Source: Saururus chinensis (Eukaryota; Streptophyta; Magnoliopsida; Piperales; Saururaceae). From it: a stretch of DNA of 64,000 nucleotides. The DNA lies in NCBI GenBank assembly GCA_035235625.1, contig CP141142.1, positions 36,094,995 through 36,158,994 on the forward strand, written 5' to 3'. Below are positions 12,053-23,915 of this stretch, in pieces. The translations under genes were made by a program, and so were the position numbers. The notes under the pieces were generated by a model. It was not told the DNA's origin. It saw nothing but the letters and a program-made list of their open reading frames with translations, and did no database searches. Within the stretch, counting starts at the first letter, position 1. Every line of letters starts with the position of its first letter.

Positions 12053-13192
12053 TGTCACGCCCGAGGTTTTCCCTTACATTTACTTTAAAATTTTACTAAA
12101 AATTTATTTTAAAGTATAGACATAAATAAAAAAACCAATAAAACTCAAAACATGTAAAAATAATTTTCATAAATTAAATCATCTTACAACAAACCAACAT
12201 TATCAGGCATGACCCAAAACAAAAACATAAAAGTGAAACCCACTATGGCCGTGGTCTTTAAAAATATATATATCTTAGGCTTTTATGAGTACAAGTTCTT
12301 CAATAGTTTATGTTCTGATTCATACATATATACACAAGTCCAGAAAATAATATATTTACCCTCACCTTAATCAATACATGAGATCATAGCATCAAGATTC
12401 ACATAGCTTCACATAAGTCCGTTGTACTCAAGGTCGAGTAAAAGTAGTCCACCACAGGGAATAGTCAAGTCCCAAAAGTTATCGATCGACTTGTAAAAGC
12501 CTCTAGACAAATAGGCTAAAAAATAAGGTAAATAAGTATTTTCATACTCCATAGAAAATTACCTAGTAGGGAAAATAAATCAATAAACTTTATAAGTTCA
12601 TACATAGATGCATTCATGTAATCACACATGAAGCAAGAAATAAATGCAACACATATAAAGTGTCTTACACACATATGGTTGTATTGGCTGAACTTACATT
12701 TACTCTTATAACATACTATTACACTTACACTTTGAATCAGAGTCTTACTAACTTACTCGTACAATTGTACACTTACTTATATAACTTACATAGACTCGTA
12801 TGACCTTACTCATACGAACTTACTCATAAGATCTCACTTGTGCAATCTTACACTTACTCATAAACTTACTCTTATTGTCTTCATTAGAAGCTTACACTTA
12901 CTCTGAATCTTACACACACAACTTACTCAGAATCTAAAACATACAATTTACTCTTATTGTCATACACATACTATCGACAACTGAAGCTCATTACAATTAA
13001 TAAGCTCCAGCGTTGAAAAGGAAATGAATGTCACTGGGGTGTCACCTTAACCTCTGGTGAGCAACTAGACACCATGCACTTTTTTGAAGGCAATGCACAC
13101 CTATATTTATGGGGCACTTGATCAAATATGTAAGAATAGTTCCGTGATACGACTTACCTGAGCCCACAAATGCCCACTATCTGGAGCCATAG
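12053..13192 (-). mobile_element. Ty3-type LTR end, decayed
   Basis: This begins TGTCACGCCCGAGG, the same edge as the solo LTR at 27860 (TGTCACGCCTCGG), which is the 3' end of a minus-oriented LTR. About 480 bp in, GGTAAATAAGTATTTTCATA resembles the complement of the conserved CTGAGTATAAATATACTCAC block of the chromovirus LTR at 55846. A degenerate array follows, and then a hAT insertion at 13201. The far edge of this LTR is not clear and no target duplication was found, so it is an old fossil copy. Confidence 0.5.
12690..12975. repeat. Degenerate tandem repeat, CTTACTC-type
   Basis: Short motifs such as ACTTACTCGTACAA and CTTACTCATA recur roughly every 20-30 bases in diverged form. The array lies inside the decayed LTR and is comparable with the internal arrays of the LTRs at 27860, 40725 and 44162. 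Confidence 0.45.
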
Positions 13193-13595
13193 GTGCCAAC
13201 TAGGGATGCAAATGGGCCAGGCCTTAACGGGCCCAGGTAGGCCAAAGCCTGGCCCCAAGAAAAAAAAATTTTAAGGCTCGGCCCAAGCCCATAGCTAGGG
13301 CTGTAAATGAGCCGAGCTAGCTCGTGAGCAAACTCGGCTTGATTAGGCTCTACTCGAGTTAAACTCCACTCGAATAAGGCTCGACTCGAACTCGATTCGA
13401 GCTCGAATAAGTTCAAGCCGAGTTTGAGCCGACCCCTGCTCGGCTCGGCTCGAATAAAACTCGAACTCGATGCTACTCGACTCGACCTCGAGCTCGAACT
13501 CGAATATAATTTTAAAATTATATACAAATAATGTATATATATATACATATTTTATATAAACATAATTATTAATTTAAATACATATTTATAACATA

Positions 13596-13681
13596 CTCCC
13601 TCCATTCTTAGATTAATAGCTCTATTTGATTAGTTCATTTTAAAAAAAATTAATTGAGTTATTAATCTAAGACGAATGAAA
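13596..13681. repeat. Stowaway-like MITE inside the inner hAT
   Basis: The left end CTCCCTCCATTCTTAGATTAA pairs with the right end TTAATCTAAGACGAATGAAA, with TA at 13594-13595 and 13682-13683. The total of 86 bp is nearly all stem. It is the innermost layer of the nest. Confidence 0.75.
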
Positions 13682-14044
13682 TATTTAAAACAACATATAA
13701 TCACATATTTATATACTAATACTATGTATCGTATTGATATATGAGACCCATTTATATGAGTCAAGGCTCACTCACGACTATGTGAGTATAAATGTCATAC
13801 ATCATCATATTACGATATAAGAACACACATAACTCGGGAGGTAGATTAGTTTGTCTTCTTGCGCATTTGGATCTCGATCGGATGGCCTATGATGTCTTTG
13901 CTCATACTGACATACGAGAGTCTAAACTCATATAAAAAAATTTCATAATATATATCCTTGTTAAAATTATAACGGATATATAATTTTTATATATGATATA
14001 TATTTTATAAAAATAAAAATATTGGAGACGCAAACACTAATATA

Positions 14045-14150
14045 CTCCTTTTGTTCCAAATTAATAGGGCTATTTGATTCTTGAAGATGAACTAAAATTA
14101 GTTCAATTGAAAAACCAAATAAAGCTATAAGTATATGACAGATGATCAAC
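14045..14150. repeat. Stowaway-like MITE inside the inner hAT, degenerate
   Basis: The left end CTCCTTTTGTTCCAAATTAA is preceded by TA. The inner arm CTAAAATTAGTTCAATTGAA pairs locally. The right end is eroded, so its limit is approximate. Confidence 0.55.
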
Positions 14151-15333
14151 ATGATATCACACTAATATACTCAAAAATAATTCTAAAAGAAGCATGATAT
14201 TTGTGGACCAACCTTAGTTTAGAAAAGCATGATTAGATATTTTTTTAAAAGTTGAAGCATGACATTGGGACCATCCTCATCTTACAAAATATATATCTTT
14301 TTACATGTACTTCAGAATTTTTTAGAGGCACACTAAGATTATAGATTAACTTTTTTATTAGTGATTTATAAGCATGTAAAGAAAAGAAAACACAAAAAAG
14401 TAGATGACAATGTTGCCTAAATAAATTTTTTATTTTTTACATCTTTTTTAATGATTATATGTACATAAAGAGAGAAAAATAATAATATTGCATTTTTTAG
14501 CATATGTAACTAAAACTTATTTATCATAGTTATCTTCTTTCATAGTGACTATAATCAAATATTCACGGTGTAGTTGTAATACTTGTTGAAGTATATTAAT
14601 TAATATTTAATACTAAAAATATATTAATATATGTGATACTTCATATACTTTATATATATATATATATTATTTTTATTTTTTTGGTTCGAGCCCAGTTCGA
14701 GCCAAGGCTTATGATTCACTTATTCAAGTTCGAGCTCGAACTTGAGCTCGAGCCGAGCTTTGGATTTCTACATTGAGCCGAGCTCAAGCTGAAAGGTTCG
14801 AGTTTATTTGAGCTTCGAGCCGAGCTTCAGCAGTTTGAGCTCGAGCCGAAATAACCTAATACTCAGCTCAGCTCGGCTCGTTAACACCCCTACCCATAGC
14901 TAAGGTTAAAAACTTTGGCCCAGCCCAAAATTTAGACGGGCTCAGGCCGGGCCACGAACTTTTGGGTCAAAAGATAAGTGATAATTTTTTTTAACTTCAA
15001 GTATTTTACTATTTGAGATAATAAATCTATATCTTGAGTAGAGAAATAAATATAAGAGAAGCTTAAAAACTAAGTAATTATACAAAAACTTCATTGTATT
15101 CCATTTGATAAATAAAAATCATTACATTCTATTTTGTATGGTGTACATTTTATTTGGTAAGTAAAAATTATTTTATTCCATTTGGTATTGCGGGCCGTGC
15201 CAAGCTTTTATTATTTTTTTTCCATGCTCGAGCCCGGCCCAAAAATTGATGGGATCTTACATTTAAGGCCCAAGCCTGCTTATTTTTGGGTCGGGCTTGT
15301 GGGTCGACTGTATTATGTAGCCCTAGTGCCAAC

Positions 15334-18300
15334 TAAGGGTGAAAAACATACAGTGCTACTCTTAGGTAGGAATCTTACAAAGCCATTCTTGGGTAGAACA
15401 TACAGTGCCATATGTAGGAAGAAAAACATACAGAGCCCACGAAGGGCAAAAACTTATAGCGCTCTTAATAGACCATCAAACGTTTGGGCCGAAATACAAC
15501 ACCAAGACCAAATCTTGCAGGATAACACCATGGTTAGACCAAGAAAAATTCTCAGTTGATTACTTATCGTCTGGCTCAAAAATGGAACTTAATTCTTCAA
15601 AACTCTCAGTCTCAAACTCACAACGTTATCGAATTAGGGTTACTTATCATTCAAGTTCATATTAGGTAATTTGTGCATGTACAATTATGTTCGGAACTAC
15701 TTCCATCTTACATTCTTCAGTCGACCAAGACATAGTCCAACTTAACTCATCCAATCGTACTTATAACTCACTCTTACCCTTACAGTTACCGATCTCTGCA
15801 TAACCTTACTTGTCAAACTTGAATTTCATGTCAACATACATACCATTATATACTTACACCGTCCACCTTAAAACCAAAACGTCTTACTCGAACTCTTCAA
15901 ATGAAATCCTTTAGACCTAAGTCTCATCATCAAACCGTTACTAATTCCTTACTCATTTTTCTTTCATTACAATTCATATTACATACATTATGCATGTACA
16001 ATTATGTTGTTATCTCTTACTAACTAAAAATCCCCAAAAGGCGCTATGAAACTTAAGTCTTCAAAATTATTGTATCCCCTAAATCTCTTGCTCATTGCTC
16101 CAATGTATCCTCTGACTCAATCCAAACCGATCCTCCAATCTTATAAAGTCTAACCTTTGCCCGTCATTCATAAGTCTTCCCTTGTCTGGCATACGATTGT
16201 AATTTCCACATCATAATCCTTAAATACCCCTTCAGCAAGCTTACAATCAAACACCCATACTCATGCCCATTAGCCACACACACCACCAGCCCACAACGAA
16301 GCTCTATCACATGCCCTGATCACATAATATTATTCATAACAACTTACTACCGTACCCTTAATCTTCACTAATATGTGCATAATTCACATACATAACACAA
16401 GCTCATTTAATCAGCATTATCATGCAAAGATCAAGTTATAAACTCCTAGCATGCTACTACACAATCAAAGCATGCTATAATAAAATTACAAGTTCAAGGT
16501 CCCCTACCTTGTAATCCACGTGAGTTTGATGGTGAGCACACAACGGTGGCAACGTTGAGGGTGGAATCGGCGGCCAAAAGCATTGCACTGAGAGAGTTGT
16601 TGCCTCAAGGATTTTCAGAGACTTCGGAATCAATCTCAGCATGGTTGGGCTAATTTCACTTGAAGTAAAAGATTGGGCACACTAGGGCATCCTAACACAA
16701 TGTCGTGCCATTAGAAATGAGAAAAGCAACCACAGAATGGGGGGTGACTGATTGGAGGTCGACCAATGGTTAAAAACACTTTATTGGCCACAAGACACTA
16801 AAAGCGGCCGCGGACCACACCTATCGACAACAATTTTGCATTGTCAAAGCCTCACAAAAGGGCAGAAGGCTTGATTACGTGCTCATGGACATGGGAGAGA
16901 CAGAGGAGGGCTTTAATGGCCATATTGCCTAGTGGTAGTGTCGTTCCATCGTCACTCCGCAAAGGCAATGCCTTTAACCTAAACTGCACATGCGACACAA
17001 GCGTGCAAGGTAAAAGGAAACCATAAGGGGGAGGATAGGTTGTCGGTCCGTCCCAAAGCGACTCAAGCCGGTGGGAGCAAGATCCAACCACTCACATGTG
17101 GGATCGGCTATTGAACAACATATGCATATGTTGTCACGGCCAAACCCTAAAATGGGTGGTCTTTTAAGGGTTAGGGTGGTCTGTCATAGAAGGGGTGGTG
17201 TTCACCAGTGGCAGTCCCCTAAACAAAAGTTGAAGGCACTAAGGGCTCAATTTAGGTGGCTAATAAAGGTGGCAACGTCTCCAATCGCCACCCACAACTA
17301 AGTCTATTGAGTGAGTGGTTGTGTATCAAGCACGTCTTACGGTGGAGGCTTGGGTATGACAGTGGTCAAGCCTTCGTTGGCTCGAGGCCAGTGGCCGACA
17401 ATGCTCTTCCCCTTGGAAGGACAGGGAACTAGGGACTTTCCTGCAGATTTTTTGTCATGCTTAACAAAAAGTGGGGGTGCAGAGGTAGAATCGGGCCAAA
17501 AGTGTTAGCCCTTGTCGTTACTGGGCTAGGGCAAAGCCCATGTTGGTTGGACCTGCGGCCCAAGTCCATGCAATATCAAGCTAGACATGTTGGCTTGGGT
17601 TGGAGTGGGGCCTATCATCGACAGCCAGATACGTACTCCCAAAGTTTAGGGGTGTCTAGTGTGAAGATCCATTTCATTCTAATCTTGTTGCCCCACGAGC
17701 ACAGGTATATAACGCTTCTGTATCGACTACATTATGTAATGATGTTTTATCTGACTTTGAATTATTTATCGGATTATGCGAATGATGGTTTATCAGACTT
17801 TGAATTATTTATCAGATTATGTAAATAATGATTTATCTAATTTTAATAGATTTATCAGATTTTGGTTATAAACAATTTATTTGATTTTTATCGAGTTTCG
17901 TGAAAGACTGTTTTATCCGACTTGTCATAAAAGAAGTACGTTTGGATTATGTTTAGGTCGAAAAGGATATTTTGAGTTATTTTAAATCAATTTTTGAATA
18001 TTAATTTTATGAACTATTAGATGAATGTTTTGTGCATATTTGATTATGCTTTATGTTATAGCATATTAATAGAATTTAACTTTATCTACTAAGTATAAAT
18101 ATACTCACCCACCCCAGATGTTGTAGTTATGCACAAATGAGATGATTTTAATGAAGATAGGTATTCAAACTTTGAAAGATCTATGCTTTGGATTTACTTT
18201 GTCAAGTTCTTTTGATGCATATTAATGATGTATATTTGCACTGCTTTTATTTGTTAGGGCATGTTAAGCCTTATTTTGTATATTTTGTAAGTTTTGTAAT

Positions 18301-18411
18301 TTTTTTTATTGATAAAAGTTACTCTTTTATATATGGTTGATCTTGACATCCTTTTGATCATAAATTGATGGGATTTCAACTTTTAAATTATTTAAAAAGT
18401 TGAGTCGCTAC
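15334..18411. mobile_element. Decayed LTR-type DNA flanking the hAT nest
   Basis: This continues the sequence interrupted by the outer hAT (GTGCCAAC is shared across the junction). At 16505 CTACCTTGTAATCC followed by GTTTGATGGTGAGCAC resembles the equivalent block of the solo LTR at about 30750. Near 18090, CTACTAAGTATAAATATACT followed by CACCCACC is the plus-orientation form of the chromovirus LTR block, and a possible LTR end GTCGCTACA lies at 18403-18411. This suggests at least two LTR remnants in opposite orientation. No coding capacity is recognisable. Confidence 0.4.
17725..17880. repeat. Short tandem repeat, about 52 bp unit
   Basis: The block TTTATCTGACTTTGAATTAT then TTATCGGATTATG is repeated two to three times with drift. 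It lies inside the LTR-type DNA ending near 18411. Confidence 0.5.
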
Positions 18412-20340
18412 ATACAATTCTCACACATAGAGGATGCTCTTAGTAGTAAGAAAATAAAATTTTTATTACAATATTCCCCAGGTTGGGTTTTGCCCTTGAG
18501 TTTGAGGAGCCCATGGTCCCAGGACATTACACTAGTTGTGCCCTCTCTGTCCACTAATAGAATTGGCAGATGGCTCGTGTTCACCTAGTGAATGGCTATA
18601 TTTCACTACGGTTGTTGGTGACAACTCCAACTAGAGCCAACAACTTATGGTCTCTCAAGATTTTCTATTTCTTTTTCATGTTTCCTACTTGGGGTTCCCA
18701 TTGTTTGCCAAACTACCATAACTAGTGTTTGAAAGAGTTTTGTCAATGTTTGACCAACCAATTCTAGGAGATCATTGTTCACCTTTAACAATGGTGGATG
18801 TGCTTCATTGTGGATGGATGTTCCTTTTTTATTTGGTTGTGCTTGGTGGTGTTGAGTTCTCGACCTTTGCACCACCTCTTGATGAGGTTTGGGGTGATTT
18901 TGTGTCACAAGGTTCATTGACTTATTCATGCTAGTTGGCAGATTGCTTATGTAGTTGTTTATGTTTTTTCATTATGTGTATATTTTCTTGTATGTCTTCT
19001 TGCAACCATCTATCTATAGCAAGCTCCTGACATATATTTCCTTTGGTTTAGTGTTAAGTGTGCCCCTTTTGTGAAGAAAACAAAACATTTTGTGGCAAGG
19101 AATAATGAATGCTAGGGCTCCATTTGAAAAAACTAAGTCTAAATGGGCTTTCCTATAAGATGTCTAATTGAGCCAGACTTATTTTTGAGTATAATGTGGT
19201 CAAATCCTAATGCATATAAATGAGTGATATAACACACCATGGAAAGTATATAAAAAAAAGAGCTAGTAATGACCCAAAATTTCAAATTCAGATTTTATTA
19301 TGACTTATCATCTACTATGTAAGTATAGATTTAGGTTTGCTAACTGGAAAGTGAAAGTGTGCAAAGTAGAGCATAATCCTAGAAGGGGGGGGTGTGAATA
19401 AGATTTCCAATAAAAACCTAGGGTTGAGAAAATTATTTGACTAATCGAACCCATGCCTACATGGTGACAAATGTAATATAACAATATTCTTTCAAGAATC
19501 ATGAGGAAGCACACATCAATATGATATCTATGGGTTAAAAAGTGTGTGTTGATGAGAGAGACTTGAGCTAAGTGAAGAAACAAGAGTGTACAATAATTAG
19601 AGCATCACACAATCATCATGTATATAAGATATTGATAATGGTTCATTGCCAAGGACGCGTGTTGATAGGTGCATCTATTCTCAGAGTGCCTAATGCAAGG
19701 CACCTTTGGCATACACTAAGTGAAGGTTTTAGCTCTATACTTAAAATGTTTTACAAAGACTAATTTTTCTTGGCTTATCGGTAACTATACATATATTTAA
19801 CTGAATCCTCACTCAAAATAAGTTAATTATAACTAACTATGGGTTATGCAAAATCCATCTATCTCACCTAAGTATTTCAATAACTTAGTTTACTTTACTA
19901 TCTTCAAATGTAAAATGAGAATTTGAGAGTTCTTACTATCTTTGTGAGAATAATTGATCTTACATGCTTGATTGCATCCATCTTTCAAGCTTTTGGCTTT
20001 CTCAAGTCCAATATTAGATTTAACTAGATGCTCCGAAGTTGTTGAGGCTTTTAGACAAGAGAATTGTGTTTCTAAAAGAAATTCCTATGAAAGTAAAAAA
20101 ATCCATTGCCAAGTAGTCTTGAATCTCTTCTATATAACCGCTTTGAACAAAGGGTGAAAGACCAATCAAGATCTACTAAGATTTCATAAATGTATTCCTA
20201 TGGGGTTGATAAAACTTTAGTCAATAAGCCATGAATCTCTTGCTTTATCTCATGCATGAGACTCCATACCCCTTTTTCTAAAAGAGGTAAAATAATAGGA
20301 AAACTCCTAAGGCTTTCTACAAGGTTTGCAAAAGTGGGGA
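18412..20340. other. Intergenic, probable retroelement debris
   Basis: I found no gene with support. A stretch near 19372 (CCTAGAAGGGGGGGGTGTGAA) resembles polypurine-containing sequence near LTRs of plant Ty1/copia elements. No ends or target duplications could be defined. Confidence 0.35.
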
Positions 20341-22379
20341 TGAAAGCTAATAGCTTTTGCTGGGGAGTTATATGTTGTTTAATTTTAATTATTTACTTGC
20401 AAGCGCACTAATCTATAGTAGTTAAGTGGCTCAATCAAGTGTCGATCCTACAAAGACTTGAAATCGAAAAACTAAATTTAATCTATCTCAAGTAAACTCT
20501 AATCTAGTTAACAAATATAAAGATAATAATTAAACTAAAATAACTAACAAAAGCAAATAAGATTTTAAGGCAATTAAACTATCTAAATCAAAATTCTAAA
20601 GCTTTAATCTAAAAAATAAGAAAGCAATGCAAAATAAATAGAATACTGCCAAATAAACAAAATACTAAGGCATAGGAATCCACATTTATTAAATCATAGA
20701 AACTCATAAGCATGATCATTGATCATATTTCTACATTATCTCATAATAATCTAAAATTCAATCTTCACTATTATAGAAAATAGCATCATTAAGCTCTCAT
20801 GTATAATAAAAAAATACATTGTTCCTCCTCACTTCAAAAGATTAAAATTAAGTCATTAATTGTATCCACAATTTACAAATCACAACTAATACCCAATTTC
20901 AATATTAAACAAGACAAAACCAAGTAAGAAACTAATTAAAACCAATTTAAATCATGAGAGAAGCATGACTAAACTCATACAAATCAATCTCATTAATTAA
21001 AGAGGTAGAAACAAATAACATTAAATCCACCATTAAGAAAAATTAATCAAGTCTCATAATCATGAAATTCTCTAACTTAATGAAGTTTCATCCAAGCCTT
21101 AGCAAATAAATTTAGCTACTCATTAACCTAAGAAATAAAATTTTCATTTGAAAAGAAACTTAAAATTTAGAAGAAAATCAAAGAAAAATTAATCAAGTCT
21201 CATAATCATGAAATTCTCTAACTTAATGAAGTTTCATCCAAGCCTTAGCAAATAAATTTAGCTACTTATTAACCTAAGAAATAAAAATTCCATTAGAACA
21301 ATTGAAAAGAAACTTATAATTTAGAAGAAAATTGAAGAAAAAATAAAAAATTCCTAACTGCTACAGTACCGATGAACAATAGCCACGGGTTACTATTTAT
21401 TGTCTTTAACCTCCAGCTCTTGCACATGACTGCTACAGTAACCACAAAACTGTAATTTTTTTTTCTGCTTCTTCTTCGTTCCTCTGGCAAGACTTTAATT
21501 CTCTCACTTTCAGAGTGTTCTCTCTTCAATTTCAGAAGATAGAATTGAAAGAATTTGGCTCTGGTTCATTGTATTCTCCTCCCCCATTCTTTGCCATTCT
21601 CTATCTTTAAATAGTTTTCTGTACAACAACTATTTTCCTTGTTTAAGTGCCGAATTCCATCCCAAAATAAAAGCTTCTTCCTATGTTTAAGTATTCATTT
21701 TATAAATTTTCTTGTTGCTCAATTCTTTCCCACTTTATTTCCGGTTTCCTTTCATTATTCTCTCTTGTTCGTGTTCAACAATAGCAGCTACAAAAATCAT
21801 CTCTTATTCTTCAATTTTTGAATTTTAAACATATTCTTCATTAACTAAATTGAAATTGGTATTGAAATGCCTAATTTATTTGCTTAAATTCGTACTCAAT
21901 TTCACCAAAATCAAATAACTATAATCTGGACATTTCTATCCAAGAGCTCGTCCAGATTTCTTATCTGCTCATTAAGCTCTTCTGTTTATGTCCATATATA
22001 TTTCCAACATGTCCACAACTCCAGAAAGTTGTCCAAATCCCTTTTAAGCATGTCTAGAATATTATAAAATTTTCTAAACATCGTCTACATGTTTTAAGAA
22101 GTGTGTATCACCTAAATCACATAAACAGTAATATTTCAAACATGTAAGACATATGCAGTACATTGATTTTATTAAAATACACTTCTAAACAATTAACATT
22201 GCCCAAATTAATTAATAATTAAATCACACTACTAATATCTATTATAATATAAATAAACTCTAACTAACCCTTAATTAACCTAATTATAAACTAAAAAAAT
22301 AAGGTAAATAGGCATATAAAATGTATAAAGATCATGCATATCATTATACATGTAAACTCATCCCTAAGTGATGGTATTT
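20341..22379. other. Intergenic, probable Ty3-type relict
   Basis: The block at 20395-20455 (CTTGCAAGCGCACTAATC ... AAGTGTCGATCC) resembles a conserved non-coding block common in large plant LTR elements. I cannot place ends. The rest is AT-rich with no supported gene. Confidence 0.35.
21036..21330. repeat. Tandem duplication, two copies of about 146 bp
   Basis: The block starting AATTAATCAAGTCTCATAAT at 21041 recurs at 21187, giving a period of 146 bases. The copies are nearly identical over more than 100 bases (for example CTACTCATTAACC versus CTACTTATTAACC), so the duplication is fairly recent compared with the surrounding debris. Confidence 0.85.
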
Positions 22380-22491
22380 ACAATTGAGTGTTGAGATGAA
22401 TACTAACCCTAGATAGAGTTAATTGTGAAATACCAACCACAGTTGGTCCATTGTAAACAACCCAACCTAAGGTCAATTGAAAAGTACTAAT
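22380..22491. repeat. Left part of a 29-30 bp tandem array
   Basis: Diverged units of the form AAGCTAGGGTCAATTGTAAA followed by GTACCAACCT occur here. The array stops at the left edge of a solo copia LTR (22492) and resumes at its right edge (23705). Confidence 0.7.
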
Positions 22492-23704
22492 TGTTAGAAC
22501 ATATGTGACATATGAAATTATATTATCTTTATTTCTATGATCAAAATAATGTCTATTCTATATGTGTAATTAAATCTTGTGAAGCTTAAGTTGATTAGTA
22601 ATGTATCAAGTCCGATTTAGAATTGAATGACTTGAAGAATTGGAGCAGACATGCTTTGAAAATTCAAGGTTGAAGACTTATTTAAAGTGATTCTAAATTT
22701 CAAAGAAAAGAAGTAATGGGTCTTAGAAAAAGAATGAAAGAAAAAAAGCAAAATATGTAGAATTTATTCAAAGAGATCGATCAACCTTAAACAAGCGATC
22801 GATCGATGTTAAATGAACTTTGAGATCTTTTCCATAACAACAAATAGTTGATCATCTAGTGGAAAGATCGATTAAGATATTTTAATCAAAGTCCATAATA
22901 GCAAATAGTCGACTGCACTATTGAAATGATTGATCGGTTGCTAGGATTTTTAGAATAGAATAAGGAATGATCAATCACCCTATGAAACATTCAATTAGTC
23001 AATTCTGTAGATGCTTGCAATAGATCATTTTGAGAACAATTTGTTTCTAAATTGAATATGAAATCCTAAAACTAACTTAACCCACTATATAAGGATGTAG
23101 AAGTGACAACATTGGGAGAGAATGAAGGTTATTCTTTGAGGAAAAAGAGAGTATTTTTGTGTCATTCATATACCTTCATGAATTATTGTGTGATTATCAA
23201 AATGGAGGTCAATGTAATTGATTTAAAAGGGTTCTTGAATTGAATTGAGAGTTGTGAGTATGACAAGGTACATCGCACACATGCTTAAGATGGAAAAAAT
23301 GAAGATAGACTTTGATTAAAGATTCAAGAGCAAAGAGATTATATTGAGGAAGGTGAAGACAACAAGCTCAAGTTCATAAACATCAAGATAGACTTTGGTG
23401 GCCAAGACAAGTAGAGATAGATTTCTAATGTGTTAGGTTTGTAATAAAAATTGTCTTTGTAAAGTCTTAATTTCTAAGTGCTTTATTTTTTAGCTATTGG
23501 ATAGGTTATATGGTTTTTTCTTGAGTTAGTGTTTCCATGTTAAAAATCGCTTGATTGTAGTGTTTGTGTGATGGCTTGGTTTAAATTTATGCTTTAGTAG
23601 TAGATTAATTTCAAATAAAAGGCTAAAATTTGTAGTCCTTAATTTTAGTTTTGAGCTGGAGGCATTGTAGTGACCTTCTTGGTTTGAAGGGTATTAAACT
23701 CACA
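22492..23704 (+). mobile_element. Solo LTR, Ty1/copia-like
   Basis: A 1,213-bp solo LTR fossil. It begins TGTTAG and ends CTCACA, flanked by CTAAT (22487-22491) and CTAAC (23705-23709), a five-base target duplication with one difference. Near its 3' part, GGTTTTTTCTTGAGTTAG followed by TTTCCATGTTAAAAATC is a block typical of LTR ends in Sirevirus-like copia elements. There is no primer site or coding region, so it is a product of LTR-LTR recombination. It lies inside a tandem array. Confidence 0.65.
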
Positions 23705-23915
23705 CTAACCTAAGCCAGGGCTGATTGCAAAGTATCAACCTAAGCTAGGGTCGATTGTAACATACCAATGTAAGCTTGGGTCAATTTTAAAGTACCATCC
23801 TAAGTTAGGGTCAATTGTAGAAAGTCAACCAAGCTAAGGTCAATTTTAAAGTACAAGCCCAAGTTACGGTTAATTGTAAAAAATAACCCAAGCTAAGGTC
23901 AATTATATAGCATTA
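23705..23915. repeat. Right part of a 29-30 bp tandem array
   Basis: About seven diverged units follow one another, each beginning AAGCT(A/T)(A/G)GG or AAGTTA and containing GTCAATT. Together with 22380-22491 it makes one array of roughly ten units split by the solo LTR. Confidence 0.75.

Larger units (their letters stand above)
13296..14892. mobile_element. Non-autonomous hAT element (inner, nested)
   Basis: An exact 8-bp target duplication CCCATAGC lies at 13288-13295 and 14893-14900. The terminal inverted repeats are TAGGGCTGTAAATGAGCCGA and, reading the right end on the complement, TAGGGGTGTTAACGAGCCGA. Both subterminal regions (13310-13505 and 14680-14880) are packed with CTCGA and GAGCTCG motifs in opposite orientation, a plausible array of transposase binding sites. 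The AT-rich middle has no transposase and itself contains two Stowaway-like insertions. It inserted into the hAT at 13201-15325, so it is the younger of the pair. Confidence 0.9.
13201..15325. mobile_element. Non-autonomous hAT element (outer of a nested pair)
   Basis: An exact 8-bp target duplication GTGCCAAC flanks the element (13193-13200 and 15326-15333), the hAT signature. The left end is TAGGGATGCAAATGGGCC and the reverse complement of the right end is TAGGGCTACATAATACAG, sharing TAGGG. The subterminal DNA is full of GGGCC and GGCCC clusters. After subtraction of the inner element (13296-14892) only about 520 bp remain, with no transposase, so it was moved by enzyme made elsewhere. Its host DNA is the decayed LTR starting at 12053. 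Confidence 0.85.

Noticed and set aside
18645-18934. Opposing 94- and 69-codon frames
   Set aside because: There is no recognisable domain, and they overlap on both strands in repeat-rich DNA, as chance frames do.
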